Origin: Arthrobacter sp. UM1
GTDB lineage: Bacteria; Actinomycetota; Actinomycetes; Actinomycetales; Micrococcaceae
Reading direction: 5' to 3'
Length of the DNA: 64,000 nucleotides
NCBI RefSeq assembly: GCF_020483305.1
Contig: NZ_JACWAB010000001.1
Coordinates: 1 to 64,000 of the forward strand
The translations under genes were made by a program, and so were the position numbers. Positions 27,549 through 36,120 of the stretch are shown one piece after another. The number at the start of each line of letters is the position of its first letter. Position 1 is the first letter of the stretch. Below the pieces are notes generated by a model. The model ran no database searches. It was not told the DNA's origin and saw only the letters and a program-made list of their open reading frames with translations.

Positions 27549-28697
27549 TCAGCCGCGCCGGCGGATGAGGTAGACGGCCGCCCCGAGGGCGACGACGGCG
27601 GCCGCCGTCAGGCCTGCGGGCGCCCAGGAGCGCAGCGCGTCCGAGGACTGAGTGGAGTGCGCCCCCGTATCGGCGCCGTTCACGCCGTACGAGGGATCGG
27701 ACGAGGGCTCCGCGGCTGGCTGAGAGGCGGCCGGCGCGGGAGCCGGTGCCGCAGAGGTGCTCGGTGCCGCAGGGGTGCTCGGTGCGGGTGCCGGGGGAAC
27801 GGGGGACGCCGGGGCAGACGAGCTCGGCGCCGTCGTCGGCGTCTGGCTCGGGGCAGCGGTCGGCGCGGTCGTCGGAGCGGCGGTCTCGGTCGGGGCTGTT
27901 GTCGGCGAGGTGGTCGGAGCGGCCGTGGGAGGGGCGCTCTGCGTCGGCGAGGCGGTGGCGGTGGGGTCCGGTGCCGGCACGGGATCCCCGAGGATCACCT
28001 GATAGATCGGCCCGCTGTTGGTGTTGTACTTGACGGGGTCGCAGCCCGGGATCTGCTCGGTGCGGAAGCTGATGTTGAGCGACGCCCAGGCGGAGGGACT
28101 CTGCGTGACGGGGATGGTGATCTCAGTCTGCGTGCTCTGAACGGCGCTGGCGTCGAGGAGCGTCGGGGTCTCCGAGGTGATGCGGACGCACTCAGGATCG
28201 AAGGTGTCGTAGCGTCCGGCGGTGAGCTGAGACACGGGGACCGTGGCCACAGCCTGCCCGGGCGTCCCTGTGTACTGAGGGCGGAGCACAATGACGTCGG
28301 AGGGCGGACTGTCGAGGTTCACGTAGCGGACGTTGACGACGGCGACGTTCGTGGCGTAGTTGACCGAGGCGTTGTTCGACTGCACGATCTGGTTGATGTC
28401 CGGGTAGTCGAGGAGCTCCTGAACCGAGTGGAACTCCAGGTACATGCCCGGGGCGGAGACGCTGACCGAGCCCAGATCCCCCTCTTGGATGGTGACGCCG
28501 GCGGAGGAGCCCATGATGTTGTCCAGGTTGAAGGCCTGGGAGATGTCGCCGGTGTACCAGGACAGAGGCCGGTGGGGCGTGCCCGTGGAGCCGGAGGAGG
28601 CCGTGGTGGGGTTCGCGCCGGCGAGGGTGGCGGTGACCGGAGCCGCCACGGCTGCGGCGAGGAGTCCTGCGGCCAGGATGCGCTTCTTGCTGTTCAT
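27549..28697 (-). CDS. Secreted surface protein 1 with non-canonical sorting signal
   Basis: This 382-residue protein has a signal peptide (MNSKKRILAAGLLAAAVAA...). A globular region of about 250 residues follows with CV and PGCD cysteines but no domain I can name. A Pro/Thr/Ala/Ser wall-spanning stalk then leads to YGVNGADTGAHS at residue 337, a hydrophobic helix (APAGLTAAAVVALGAAVYLI) and the tail RRRG. The overall C-terminus is that of a sortase substrate, but the motif is YGVNG instead of LPxTG. The start overlaps the glycosyltransferase stop by ATGA. It shares the motif with the second surface protein at 31.7-33.2 kb. Confidence 0.8.
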   Translation of the reverse strand: MNSKKRILAAGLLAAAVAAPVTATLAGANPTTASSGSTGTPHRPLSWYTGDISQAFNLDNIMGSSAGVTIQEGDLGSVSVSAPGMYLEFHSVQELLDYPDINQIVQSNNASVNYATNVAVVNVRYVNLDSPPSDVIVLRPQYTGTPGQAVATVPVSQLTAGRYDTFDPECVRITSETPTLLDASAVQSTQTEITIPVTQSPSAWASLNISFRTEQIPGCDPVKYNTNSGPIYQVILGDPVPAPDPTATASPTQSAPPTAAPTTSPTTAPTETAAPTTAPTAAPSQTPTTAPSSSAPASPVPPAPAPSTPAAPSTSAAPAPAPAASQPAAEPSSDPSYGVNGADTGAHSTQSSDALRSWAPAGLTAAAVVALGAAVYLIRRRG

Positions 28698-29638
28698 GGT
28701 GTTTCCCTGCTTTCTGGAGAGGGGAGGCAGAGCTCCAGGGTGGTCTCGGGGTGGATCTCGCACATGTACTCGAGGTAGCCGCGGACGGCGTTGTCCGCCT
28801 CGACGGCGTGATGGCGGCCGAAAGGAGGCTCGGCCCGCCACAGGTCCTTGTCGAAGAGCGCCCGCGAGGCGATGTCAAGGGGTCGCAGCGAGTCGTGGAA
28901 GACGGTGCAGGCGCGGAAGTCCTCGTAGGAGTCCATGAGCGTGGTGAACGCCATCCTGAGGTCGCTCGAGGCCGAGATGCCCTCGTCCCGGAGAACCAGG
29001 GGCGTGACCCACATGTCCGTCATCCAGGTCCGGCCCACGCTGCTCGTCTCGAGAACGGGCTGGGCGGCTTCGCAGGCGGCATAGACGCGGTCGAAGATCT
29101 CCGGCGCCGGGTCCTGGATCAGCCACTGCGCCCCGGGCGCGTTCCCCGCCGCCCGGTAGACGGAGAGCTCAGGAACCCTGCACGCCGTGGCCAGGTCCGA
29201 GAGGAGCTGCTGCTCGCCCATGAGGATGAAGGGCCTCAGGGAGGCATAGGACTCGGTCGGCGAGCCGAGCCAGCTCTCCGGTCCCAGCCGCTCCGCGCTG
29301 AAGCCGATCGGGCCGGTGAAGAGGAGGTCCGAGTCGCAGTAGTAGTAGACGCCGCGCTGCCGGGAGGGGTCTTCGCGGAGCCAGCGGGCGATGAGATACG
29401 GCCGGATGCTCGTGGGGTAGCGGGTGAGCGGGCGGTCGTCGTCGTACACCGTGAGCGAGAGGCCGAGGCGCTCGGCGAGCGCCCGGCACTCGGCCGCGTC
29501 CTCGGCGGCGGAGCGGGCGTCGGTGTAGGCGATCCAGCAGATCTCCTCGGCCACAGCGTGCTGGGACGCGCTGCGGGCGAGGATCTCGATCTCCCAGCGG
29601 TAGCCGGCGAGCGCGGGGCTGACGACGAGGATCTTCAC
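28694..29638 (-). CDS. GT-A fold glycosyltransferase-like protein
   Basis: The 314-residue protein starts at GTG 29638, in a GTGA overlap with the preceding GT2 gene (longer upstream frames run into that gene). It opens with VKILVVSPALAGYRWEIEI, and YYYCDSDLLFTGPI contains a DxD-type metal site, typical of GT-A enzymes that use nucleotide sugars. No closer family is recognised. No signal peptide or membrane segment, so it acts in the cytoplasm. Its position inside the surface-protein locus suggests it builds a glycan for surface decoration; acceptor and donor unknown. Confidence 0.65.
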   Translation of the reverse strand: MKILVVSPALAGYRWEIEILARSASQHAVAEEICWIAYTDARSAAEDAAECRALAERLGLSLTVYDDDRPLTRYPTSIRPYLIARWLREDPSRQRGVYYYCDSDLLFTGPIGFSAERLGPESWLGSPTESYASLRPFILMGEQQLLSDLATACRVPELSVYRAAGNAPGAQWLIQDPAPEIFDRVYAACEAAQPVLETSSVGRTWMTDMWVTPLVLRDEGISASSDLRMAFTTLMDSYEDFRACTVFHDSLRPLDIASRALFDKDLWRAEPPFGRHHAVEADNAVRGYLEYMCEIHPETTLELCLPSPESRETP

Positions 29639-30483
29639 GCGCGTCCTTCGTCCGGGGCGGGCGAGGAGGCCTGCGCGGCCTCGAGGCGGGCGCACATCGC
29701 GAGGAAGCGCTCGCGGTGGGCGCTCGGGACGCGGGAGGCGACGGCGGCGGTCAGGTCCCGCTCGAGGGGCGCCTGGCCGGCGACGGCGATGCTCCAGCGC
29801 TCGGCGGTCTTGCGGTCCAGCCCCTGCTCGGCGAAGACGCGGGCGGCGGTCTGCGCCTCGGAGGTCTGCGCCTCGGCCGACATGCTCGCCGACTCGGGGT
29901 TGACCTCGTAGCTCGTGAGGGCCTCTCCGAGGAGACCGAGCCGCGCTCCGGCGCGGGACATCTCCAGCCAGAGCGCCCAGTCCTCGGCTCCGTCCACGAG
30001 GGGGTAGCCCGCGCGGGGCAGGAGGGAGCGGCGGAGGAGGACGGACGGATGGGGGACGGGGTTGTGGAACCAGAGGAGGGCGCCCATGGTGGCGGGGTCG
30101 ATCTCCGGTGCGGCCCGACCGGGCAGGGCCTGCCCCTCGGGCGTGTGGAAGCGCAGGGCGGTCCCGCAGACGTCGAGCCGGTCCATGTGCTCGAGCTGCG
30201 CCGCGAGCCGGTGCGGGGCCATGACGTCTCCCGCATCGAGGCGCGCCGCGAACTCGCTGTCCGAGGCCTCGAGGCCCCGGTTGAGGCTGCCGGCCACGCC
30301 GAGGCGGCGCTCGTTCCGCAGCAGGGTCACGCCGGAGGGGGCCTCGACGGGCTCCGCGCTCGCGTCGTCGACGAGCACGGTCTCCACGTCCGCGAGCGTG
30401 CTCTCCCGGACGCTCTGGAGGGTGCGCGCAAGGACCTCGCGGGGGCGGTCCCGGACCGGGATGAGAACGGTGATCAGAGGCAT
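29635..30483 (-). CDS. Family 2 glycosyltransferase
   Basis: The 282-residue GT2 protein begins LITVLIPVRDRPREVLARTLQSV, has VLVDDASAE, then the DxD-like ARLDAGDVM. The late conserved blocks HPSVLLRRSLLP and EDWALWLEM match cytoplasmic GT2 enzymes of polysaccharide synthesis. It begins 4 bp after the arylsulfotransferase-like gene and overlaps the next gene by GTGA. Sugar specificity unknown. Confidence 0.88.
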   Translation of the reverse strand: MPLITVLIPVRDRPREVLARTLQSVRESTLADVETVLVDDASAEPVEAPSGVTLLRNERRLGVAGSLNRGLEASDSEFAARLDAGDVMAPHRLAAQLEHMDRLDVCGTALRFHTPEGQALPGRAAPEIDPATMGALLWFHNPVPHPSVLLRRSLLPRAGYPLVDGAEDWALWLEMSRAGARLGLLGEALTSYEVNPESASMSAEAQTSEAQTAARVFAEQGLDRKTAERWSIAVAGQAPLERDLTAAVASRVPSAHRERFLAMCARLEAAQASSPAPDEGRA

Positions 30484-30487
30484 GGCA

Positions 30488-31711
30488 TCACGCAGCGATC
30501 GCCCGGTACACGCCGAGGTCGGGGCTCTGGGCGCTGAGGCTGAGCTTCGGCGTGCCGTCCGGCGCGAAGACGGTGAACACCTCGGCGTGGCTGCGCCCGA
30601 GCCCCCAGCCGACGGCCACGAGCCCGTCCTCGAGCACCCGCGTGCTCCCGCCGAACCGGCTGACGCGCCCCGGAAGCGCGTAGGAGCGGACCTCGGTGCA
30701 GCGGCGGTTCTCCTCGTCGAGCGCGACGACGAGTCCGCGGCTCTGCTGCGCCCCGTTGTCGAAGAGGACGAGGGCGCCGTTCTGCACCCTCGCGTCGTGC
30801 TGGACGCGGAAGGAGGGAGCGCCGGCGAACTGGTTGCCCTTCCCGCCGAGGACCCAGAGCACCTGGCCGCTCGTCCGCGAGACCTTGATGACGGCGTTCG
30901 CGCTGCGGAGGCTGAGGATGAGGCCGCCGTCCTCGTGGAGGGCCAGGGAGTTCAGGTGCCAGGCGTCGTCGGCCCCCTCGATCCGCACGGCCTTCGGCGC
31001 GGCGAGTTCCAGGACCTCCGGGTGCTCGGTGCCGAGCCACTCGAAGACCACCCTCCCGTCCTTGACCTCCTGCACATACGGCGCCCACACGGGCCGTCCC
31101 CGCACACTGGTCTTGACGTAGTCCTGGAGGATCCAGTGCGAGCGGCTGAGCAGGACGATGTCATGCATCTCCGCGAGGAGCGACGGCCCGGGATGCCTCT
31201 GCGTGGGCGTCCGCCGGATCGTCGCGATCTCCTGGAGGCGCCCGTCGGCGAGGACGAACTCGCCGCGGCGGAAGGACTGGGGGTTGGGCGAGCCGTCGTC
31301 CACCTGGCGGAAGTACGTGCAGAGCCGCTGGCCGCCGATGTCCCAGGGCAGGAGGTTGGAGAGCTCAGCCGCGGCGCTCGCGGTGTGCGCCACGCGCGAG
31401 CCCGCACCGGTGAAGACGGCCGCGAAGGACGTCCCGGCCGGGCGAGGCGCTCCCGAGGGAGGGGACACCGCCGGCTGGAGCGGATAGAAGGAGGTGTAGA
31501 CCTTCCGGGAGCCCAGCACGGAGACGTCGCCCGTGGCCTTCAGCGAGGGGAGGGGGCTGGCGGGACGCGCGGCCGGGGAACTCGACGCCCCGCTGCGGCC
31601 CCGGCTTCCCCCAGCGCACGAGCTCAGTCCGGCCGCCATCGAGATCGCCGCGCCCGCGCTCGCGGCGCGCAGCGCCGTGCTCAGGGCACTGCGTCGGGAG
31701 ACGGCGGCCAT
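30488..31711 (-). CDS. Arylsulfotransferase (ASST)-like lipoprotein
   Basis: This 407-residue protein has a lipoprotein signal (SRRSALSTALRAASAGAAISMAAGLSSC, lipobox near LSSC). The rest is a beta-propeller-like repeat region with MHDIVLLSRSHWIL, DAWHLNSLALHEDGGLILSLRSANAVIKV and QVLWVLGGKGNQ, which are hallmarks of arylsulfotransferase/ASST family propellers. Family members transfer sulfate between phenolic compounds in the periplasm, but many actinobacterial homologues are uncharacterised. Being attached to the membrane's outer face, it would work with the two surface proteins of this locus. A strong AAGGAG precedes the start. Confidence 0.75.
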   Translation of the reverse strand: MAAVSRRSALSTALRAASAGAAISMAAGLSSCAGGSRGRSGASSSPAARPASPLPSLKATGDVSVLGSRKVYTSFYPLQPAVSPPSGAPRPAGTSFAAVFTGAGSRVAHTASAAAELSNLLPWDIGGQRLCTYFRQVDDGSPNPQSFRRGEFVLADGRLQEIATIRRTPTQRHPGPSLLAEMHDIVLLSRSHWILQDYVKTSVRGRPVWAPYVQEVKDGRVVFEWLGTEHPEVLELAAPKAVRIEGADDAWHLNSLALHEDGGLILSLRSANAVIKVSRTSGQVLWVLGGKGNQFAGAPSFRVQHDARVQNGALVLFDNGAQQSRGLVVALDEENRRCTEVRSYALPGRVSRFGGSTRVLEDGLVAVGWGLGRSHAEVFTVFAPDGTPKLSLSAQSPDLGVYRAIAA

Positions 31712-31741
31712 GCGGCTCCTTCGGGTCGGGGCGGGCAGGGG

Positions 31742-33220
31742 TCAGCTGTTGCGGCGGCGGAGGATGTAGGCGACGGCTCCGGCGGCGACGACGGCGGCCG
31801 CGGCTGCGAGGGCGCCGATCCAGGTGCGCTGGCGGGCCTCGGCCTGGGCCTGATCCTGGGCGTGGGCGCCCGTGTCGGCGCCGGTGACGCCGTAGGCCCC
31901 CGGGTCAGAGGACGGGGCCGTGCCCGTTCCGCTCGAGTCTGTGGTGCCGGTGCCGGTGGATCCGGTGCCGTTGGATCCGGTGCTGCTGGACCCGGGCGCG
32001 GGCGTCGTCGGCTGCGAGGCTGAGGGCGCTGGCGCCGTCGGGCTCGGCGAGGCCGCCGGCGTGCTCGGGGTCGGGGAGCCGGTGGGCGAGCCGCTCGGTG
32101 CGGGCGAGGTGGGGCTGGCGGTCGTCGTCGGGCTCGGGGCCGGGGACGGCGGGGTGGTGGCTCCGCCGGGGACGGTGATGGTGACGGTCGCCGTCGTGGT
32201 GTGGCCGTCGCGGGCGTCGGTGATGGTGTACGTGAAGGTGTCCGTGCCGGAGAAGCCGGTGTTCGGCGTGTAGGTGTAGGTGCCGTCGTTGTTGTAGGCC
32301 ACCGTGCCGTGGGCCGGGGCGGTGTTGGCCGTGATGGCGCCCTGGGCGGTCTGCCCGATGGTGTCGTTGTCGGTCGCCTTGACGGTGACGGGGGTGTTCT
32401 GGGGCGTGGTGGCGGCGTCGTCGGCGGCCAGGGAGGGCCGGTAGACGATGATGTTCTGCACGGCCTGCGCCTGGCAGCCGTGGATCATCGGGTCGACGAG
32501 TCTCCCGCCATCAGCGCATTCCTCGTAGACCCATCCGCTGGACCCCGGAGAGCTCGGATCGGGGCGCAGAACGGGCTGAAGCTGCTCCGTGGCCACCTCG
32601 GGCACGGACAGGTGGTACTTGGCTCCCCAGATGGCGGAGTCCTGGCCCTCGGGCAGGAGCTCGTTGAGCTGCGAGTAGTCCACTCGACGGCCGTCGGCGG
32701 AGACAGCCAGATGTCCAGGACCATCGCTGAAGTAGACGATGAGGTCGTCCACGGCGCCGGGCCTCTGGCAGATGACGTTCTGTGCGTACGACTCGTCACG
32801 GGCGTTGAGCCGGAGGCCGTTGAATGCCGTCACCTGGGACAGAGGGTCGAAGGTGCCGCTCGCGCTGCTGGCCAGCGAGACGTACTGGTCCGCCAGCTGG
32901 GCCACGGGGACGTGTCCCCCGCCTCCCCCGGCTGGGCCCACGGTTCCTGCCCACCGAGCCGCGTCCACGGGCGGGGCCGTGACCATGCCCTCGCCCACGA
33001 AGGCGCACACGCAGTCTTGGCTGCCTGTTTCGCCCTTGGGGTAGAAGACGGACGAGCCCGGGCCGTCAGCGGTGGCGCCGGTGGGCGCCGGGGCCGGGGC
33101 CGTCAGAGTCGCGGGAGCCGCCAGGGCCGAGGGTGCGGCAAGGGCGGCCACGCCCACGCTCAGGGAGGCGGCGGCGAGGACGGTGCGGGCCTGGGACAGG
33201 AGGCGGGGAGAGGGGGACAT
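31742..33220 (-). CDS. Secreted surface protein 2 with non-canonical sorting signal
   Basis: The 492-residue protein has a signal peptide ([25 protein letters not shown]). A cysteine-containing region of unknown fold follows ([40 protein letters not shown]). At about residues 260-350 is a bacterial Ig/cadherin-like (Big_17-type) domain with [18 protein letters not shown] and [12 protein letters not shown] Pro/Thr/Ser/Gly stalk ends at [12 protein letters not shown] (residue 443), followed by [19 protein letters not shown] and RRRNS. The start is 188 bp from the sortase-like gene and has its own promoter. Substrate-like, with adhesion or surface structure role inferred. Confidence 0.8.
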   Translation of the reverse strand: MSPSPRLLSQARTVLAAASLSVGVAALAAPSALAAPATLTAPAPAPTGATADGPGSSVFYPKGETGSQDCVCAFVGEGMVTAPPVDAARWAGTVGPAGGGGGHVPVAQLADQYVSLASSASGTFDPLSQVTAFNGLRLNARDESYAQNVICQRPGAVDDLIVYFSDGPGHLAVSADGRRVDYSQLNELLPEGQDSAIWGAKYHLSVPEVATEQLQPVLRPDPSSPGSSGWVYEECADGGRLVDPMIHGCQAQAVQNIIVYRPSLAADDAATTPQNTPVTVKATDNDTIGQTAQGAITANTAPAHGTVAYNNDGTYTYTPNTGFSGTDTFTYTITDARDGHTTTATVTITVPGGATTPPSPAPSPTTTASPTSPAPSGSPTGSPTPSTPAASPSPTAPAPSASQPTTPAPGSSSTGSNGTGSTGTGTTDSSGTGTAPSSDPGAYGVTGADTGAHAQDQAQAEARQRTWIGALAAAAAVVAAGAVAYILRRRNS

Positions 33221-33287
33221 GCGGTCTCCGGGGGATGCGGCTGCGATGAGGGATGCCGGGTGCAGCGGAGGGAATCAGTTGAGATGA

Positions 33288-33317
33288 ATTCTATCCGTTT
33301 TTCTGTGATGCGGCCAA
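33288..33317 (-). promoter_or_regulatory. Promoter for surface protein 2
   Basis: On the minus strand TTGGCC (33317-33312) is followed, after 18 nt, by TAGAAT (33293-33288). The start codon at 33220 is about 60 nt downstream. It makes the substrate gene independent of the sortase gene. Confidence 0.55.
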
Positions 33318-33408
33318 CGTCCCATCCGGCCGCCGCCGCATTCGCCGGCGTCTTCGGGAGCCAAGGGGAGGAGGCGAGCGGGCCTCGGGGGCGCCGCCGG
33401 CTCGGCGC

Positions 33409-34122
33409 CTAGTCCGTCACCCGCTCGAAGTCCCAGGCGATCACGATGTTCTGCACCGGCTCCGCGCCGTTCTGGGAGGGCTGAAGACAGCCGACGGTGA
33501 AGAGGCGGCCCGCCTTGGGGGAGCGGCTCCACTCCTGGGAGAGGGCGGCGAGGGAGCCTGAGCCGGCTCGCCTCGGCGTCATGAACCCCGTGGCTCGGTA
33601 CACGAGCCAGCGGGTTCCGGAGGCCTTGGTCCGGACCCGCATCTCGTCCCCGCGGCGGAGGGCGAAGGACTGCGAGCGCCAGTCGTAGAGGCCGTCGAAG
33701 GCTGCGAAGCCCTCCTGGGAGGTGTGGCCCGCGATGAGCGACATGCCCGCTGCGTGCGATCCCGGGAGCGTCCAGCTGCTGCCCGCGCGGGTGTAGGGGC
33801 ATGCCTCGTCCACGGCGTCCAGCCGAGGCCAGATCGCGCCCTCCGCGTTGAGCGGGCAGGTCTCGTCCCGCACGACGACGCGGGCGTGCTCCCGCGTGGC
33901 CGGAGACGCCTCCAGACGGGGCCAGGCCAGCTCCAACGGAGCGCTCGAGGGGATGTCCCGCGAGACCGGGGTGAACGTGGCCGGCGGCGCTGTCGTCTTG
34001 GCAGCCCGGGCCGCGCCGGGAGAGCTCTCCGAGGCCGGGCGCGGGGTGAGCCAGTAGACGCCCCCGGCCGCGAGCGCGGCGAGGAGGAGTGTGATCGCCC
34101 AGAAGCGGACCGCTCGTGCCAT
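33409..34122 (-). CDS. Sortase-fold protein, class F/E-like, with atypical active site
   Basis: This 237-residue protein has an N-terminal membrane anchor (FWAITLLLAALAAGGVYWL). The sortase His is His133 in LIAGHTSQEGFAAFDGLYDW, followed by LRRGDEMRVRTKASGTRWLVYR. The Cys is in RLFTVGCLQP (Cys212). Canonical class F has LxTC with Gly-Gly next; here the Thr is followed by Val-Gly-Cys, two residues later. The usual Arg close to Asn-Val in YRDNVVV is absent: PVQNIVIAWDF instead, with only a distant Arg234. So catalytic status is uncertain. Two further cysteines (89 and 108) could form a disulfide. It precedes two matching-substrate genes. Confidence 0.7.
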   Translation of the reverse strand: MARAVRFWAITLLLAALAAGGVYWLTPRPASESSPGAARAAKTTAPPATFTPVSRDIPSSAPLELAWPRLEASPATREHARVVVRDETCPLNAEGAIWPRLDAVDEACPYTRAGSSWTLPGSHAAGMSLIAGHTSQEGFAAFDGLYDWRSQSFALRRGDEMRVRTKASGTRWLVYRATGFMTPRRAGSGSLAALSQEWSRSPKAGRLFTVGCLQPSQNGAEPVQNIVIAWDFERVTD

Positions 34123-34129
34123 GCGGCAG

Positions 34130-34135
34130 AGTCTA
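34130..34135 (-). promoter_or_regulatory. -10 box for leaderless sortase-like gene
   Basis: TAGACT on the minus strand lies 7 nt before the ATG at 34122, so transcription would begin at the start codon. Confidence 0.5.
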
Positions 34136-34203
34136 CAGGCGCTCGAGTCGATGGCGGCCGGCGCGGGGTCCGCGGCTCAGCGCGTGAGGCGCGCGGCCCA
34201 GAA

Positions 34204-34258
34204 TTGCGGCTGTCCCGGTGGGGCCCGTAAGCTGATTATCTGAAAACGAGTCGCATTA
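34204..34258 (+). promoter_or_regulatory. Promoter with possible Zur operator before znuA
   Basis: TTGCGG (34204-34209), 18 nt, TAAGCT (34228-34233) form a promoter with start near 34240. At that start lies TGAAAACGAGTCGCATTA (34241-34258), an imperfect dyad resembling the actinobacterial Zur box (TGAAAA...TTTTCA type). A repressor bound there would block initiation when zinc is sufficient. The dyad is weak. Confidence 0.4.
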
Positions 34259-34298
34259 GAGTCCGCGTCCCCGCGTCGAGACGAAAGCAGTGATCCTC

Positions 34299-35300
34299 AT
34301 GTCCCCGCTCCGGGCAAGCTCCCCGTCCGTCCTCTCGCGCCGCAGCGCCCTCTCCCTGTTCGGAGCGGGCGGTCTCGCGCTGGGCGTCGCCGGCTGCGGA
34401 GGCGGCTTCTCGGACGCGTCCGGCTCGGCCCAGGGCGGACGGCTCCCCGTCGTCGCCTCCACGGGCGTCTGGGCGGCGGTGGCCTCGGCCGTCGGGGGAG
34501 AGCGGGTGGACGCGAAGGCAGTCATCCCGGCCTCTCAGGACCCGCACTCCTTCGAGCCGACGGCCAAGGACCGGCTCGCGGTGAAGCGGGCGGAGGTCGT
34601 CATCGTCAACGGCGGGGGATACGACACGTTCATGGACGCGCTCGTCGCGGACTCGGGGAAGAAGGACACCCTGGTCAACGCCGTCACGGACTCGGGCCTG
34701 CCGGGCGCGGACGAGGCCTCGCACGCGGAGGAGCACGGCGAGGAAGACGGGCACAGCCACGCGCACGGTGAGTTCAACGAGCACGTCTGGTACAGCCTTC
34801 CGGTCCTGGGCCGCGTGGCCGACGCCGTCGCGGACGCGCTCGGGAAGAGGGACTCCGTGCACGCGGAGGAGTACACGAAGAACGCCGCGGCCTTCCGGGA
34901 GCGGCTCAGCTCGCTCGAGGCGCGGGTGAAGGACCTCCGCTCGGCCGCACGCGGCAAGAAGGCCATGCTGACCGAGCCCGTGCCGGGGTACCTGCTCGCG
35001 GACGCCGGGCTCAAGGACGCCACGGACGAGCGGATCCCGAAGGCCGTCGAGGACGGCTCGGACATCCCTCCCCGCGTGCTCGAGGCCGCGCGCCGCCAGC
35101 TCGAATCGGGCTCGGTGGCGCTCCTCGCCGTCAACGTGCAGACCTCCTCTTCGCAGACCAAGGCCCTCGAGGCGGCCGCCCGGAGCGCCCGGGTTCCGGT
35201 CCTCTCCTTCGGCGAGACGATGCCAGAGGGGCAGGAGGACCTCCTGGCCTGGATGTCCTCGAACGTCGACTCCCTGTCCAAGGCGCTCGGCCGTGGCTGA
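34299..35300 (+). CDS. znuA: Zinc ABC transporter substrate-binding lipoprotein
   Basis: This 333-residue solute-binding protein carries a lipoprotein signal (SRRSALSLFGAGGLALGVAGC). It has cluster A-I (ZnuA/AdcA) features: VASTGVWAAVASAVGGERVDAKAVI, QDPHSFEPTAKDRLAV with the metal-binding His, a His/Asp/Glu-rich acceptor loop (HAEEHGEEDGHSHAHGEFNEHVW) and a second His at LTEPVPGYLL region. The His loop is typical of zinc rather than manganese binding. I prefer the ATG at 34299; the GTG at 34290 is too near GAAAG. It overlaps the ATPase gene by 8 bp, and expression is likely zinc-repressed. Confidence 0.92.
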   Translation: MSPLRASSPSVLSRRSALSLFGAGGLALGVAGCGGGFSDASGSAQGGRLPVVASTGVWAAVASAVGGERVDAKAVIPASQDPHSFEPTAKDRLAVKRAEVVIVNGGGYDTFMDALVADSGKKDTLVNAVTDSGLPGADEASHAEEHGEEDGHSHAHGEFNEHVWYSLPVLGRVADAVADALGKRDSVHAEEYTKNAAAFRERLSSLEARVKDLRSAARGKKAMLTEPVPGYLLADAGLKDATDERIPKAVEDGSDIPPRVLEAARRQLESGSVALLAVNVQTSSSQTKALEAAARSARVPVLSFGETMPEGQEDLLAWMSSNVDSLSKALGRG

Positions 35301-36120
35301 GGCGCAGACCGCGCTCAGCCTCCGCGATGCCTCCCTCTCCTTCGGCGGCAGGACGCTGTGGGAGGGCCTCTCCGCCGATGTGAGACCCGGCGAGTTCATC
35401 GCGGTCCTCGGAGCCAACGGCTCCGGCAAGTCCACGCTCCTCAAGGCGATCCTGGGGCTCCAGCCGCTCAGCGGAGGCCGGATCGAGGTGGGCGGGGCGC
35501 CCGCGCGCAAGGGCAACAGGAAGGTCGGCTACATTCCTCAGCAACGCCTCTTCACCGCAGAGACTCCTCTGCGCGGCCGGGACCTCGTGGGCCTCGGGGT
35601 CGACGGCGCCCGCTGGGGCCTGCCCCTGCGCGGCGCGGCGCAGCGCCGCCGCGTGGACGAGCTGCTCGAGCACGTCGGCGCCGCCTCCGTGGCGGACCGG
35701 CCCATCGGGACGCTCTCCGGCGGCGAGCAGCAGCGGCTCCGCGCGGCCCAGGCCCTCGCGTCCTCGCCGGAGCTGCTCCTCTGCGACGAGCCGCTCCTCA
35801 GCCTCGACCTCGCCCACCAGCGGGGCGTCAGCGATCTCATCGGAGAGCAGGCCCGCCGCGGCACGGCCGTGCTGTTCGTGACCCACGAGATCAACCCGAT
35901 CATCCGGCACGTGGACCGCGTGCTCTACCTGGCCAACGGCGGCCACCGCATCGGCACGCCGGACGAGGTGCTGCGGACCGAGGTGCTCAGCTCGCTCTAC
36001 GGGAGCCGAGTTGACGTGGTCCGCGTGGGCGGGCGCATCATCGTGGCCGGGGGCCAGGACAGCGCCCACCACGTGCACGGGGAGGGGCCCGGACACGGCC
36101 CGGAGGAGGCGATCGCGTGA
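35293..36120 (+). CDS. znuC: Zinc ABC transporter ATP-binding protein
   Basis: The 275-residue ATPase has Walker A LGANGSGKSTLLKAILG, the Q-loop YIPQQR, the signature LSGGEQQRLRAAQAL, Walker B LLLCDEPLLSLDLAHQ and the H-loop VTHEINP. It carries an ending of His-rich sequence (AHHVHGEGPGH) not usual for ATPases, which may bind metal. The GTG start overlaps znuA, and the GTGA end overlaps znuB, so the three are one operon. Confidence 0.94.
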   Translation: MAEAQTALSLRDASLSFGGRTLWEGLSADVRPGEFIAVLGANGSGKSTLLKAILGLQPLSGGRIEVGGAPARKGNRKVGYIPQQRLFTAETPLRGRDLVGLGVDGARWGLPLRGAAQRRRVDELLEHVGAASVADRPIGTLSGGEQQRLRAAQALASSPELLLCDEPLLSLDLAHQRGVSDLIGEQARRGTAVLFVTHEINPIIRHVDRVLYLANGGHRIGTPDEVLRTEVLSSLYGSRVDVVRVGGRIIVAGGQDSAHHVHGEGPGHGPEEAIA

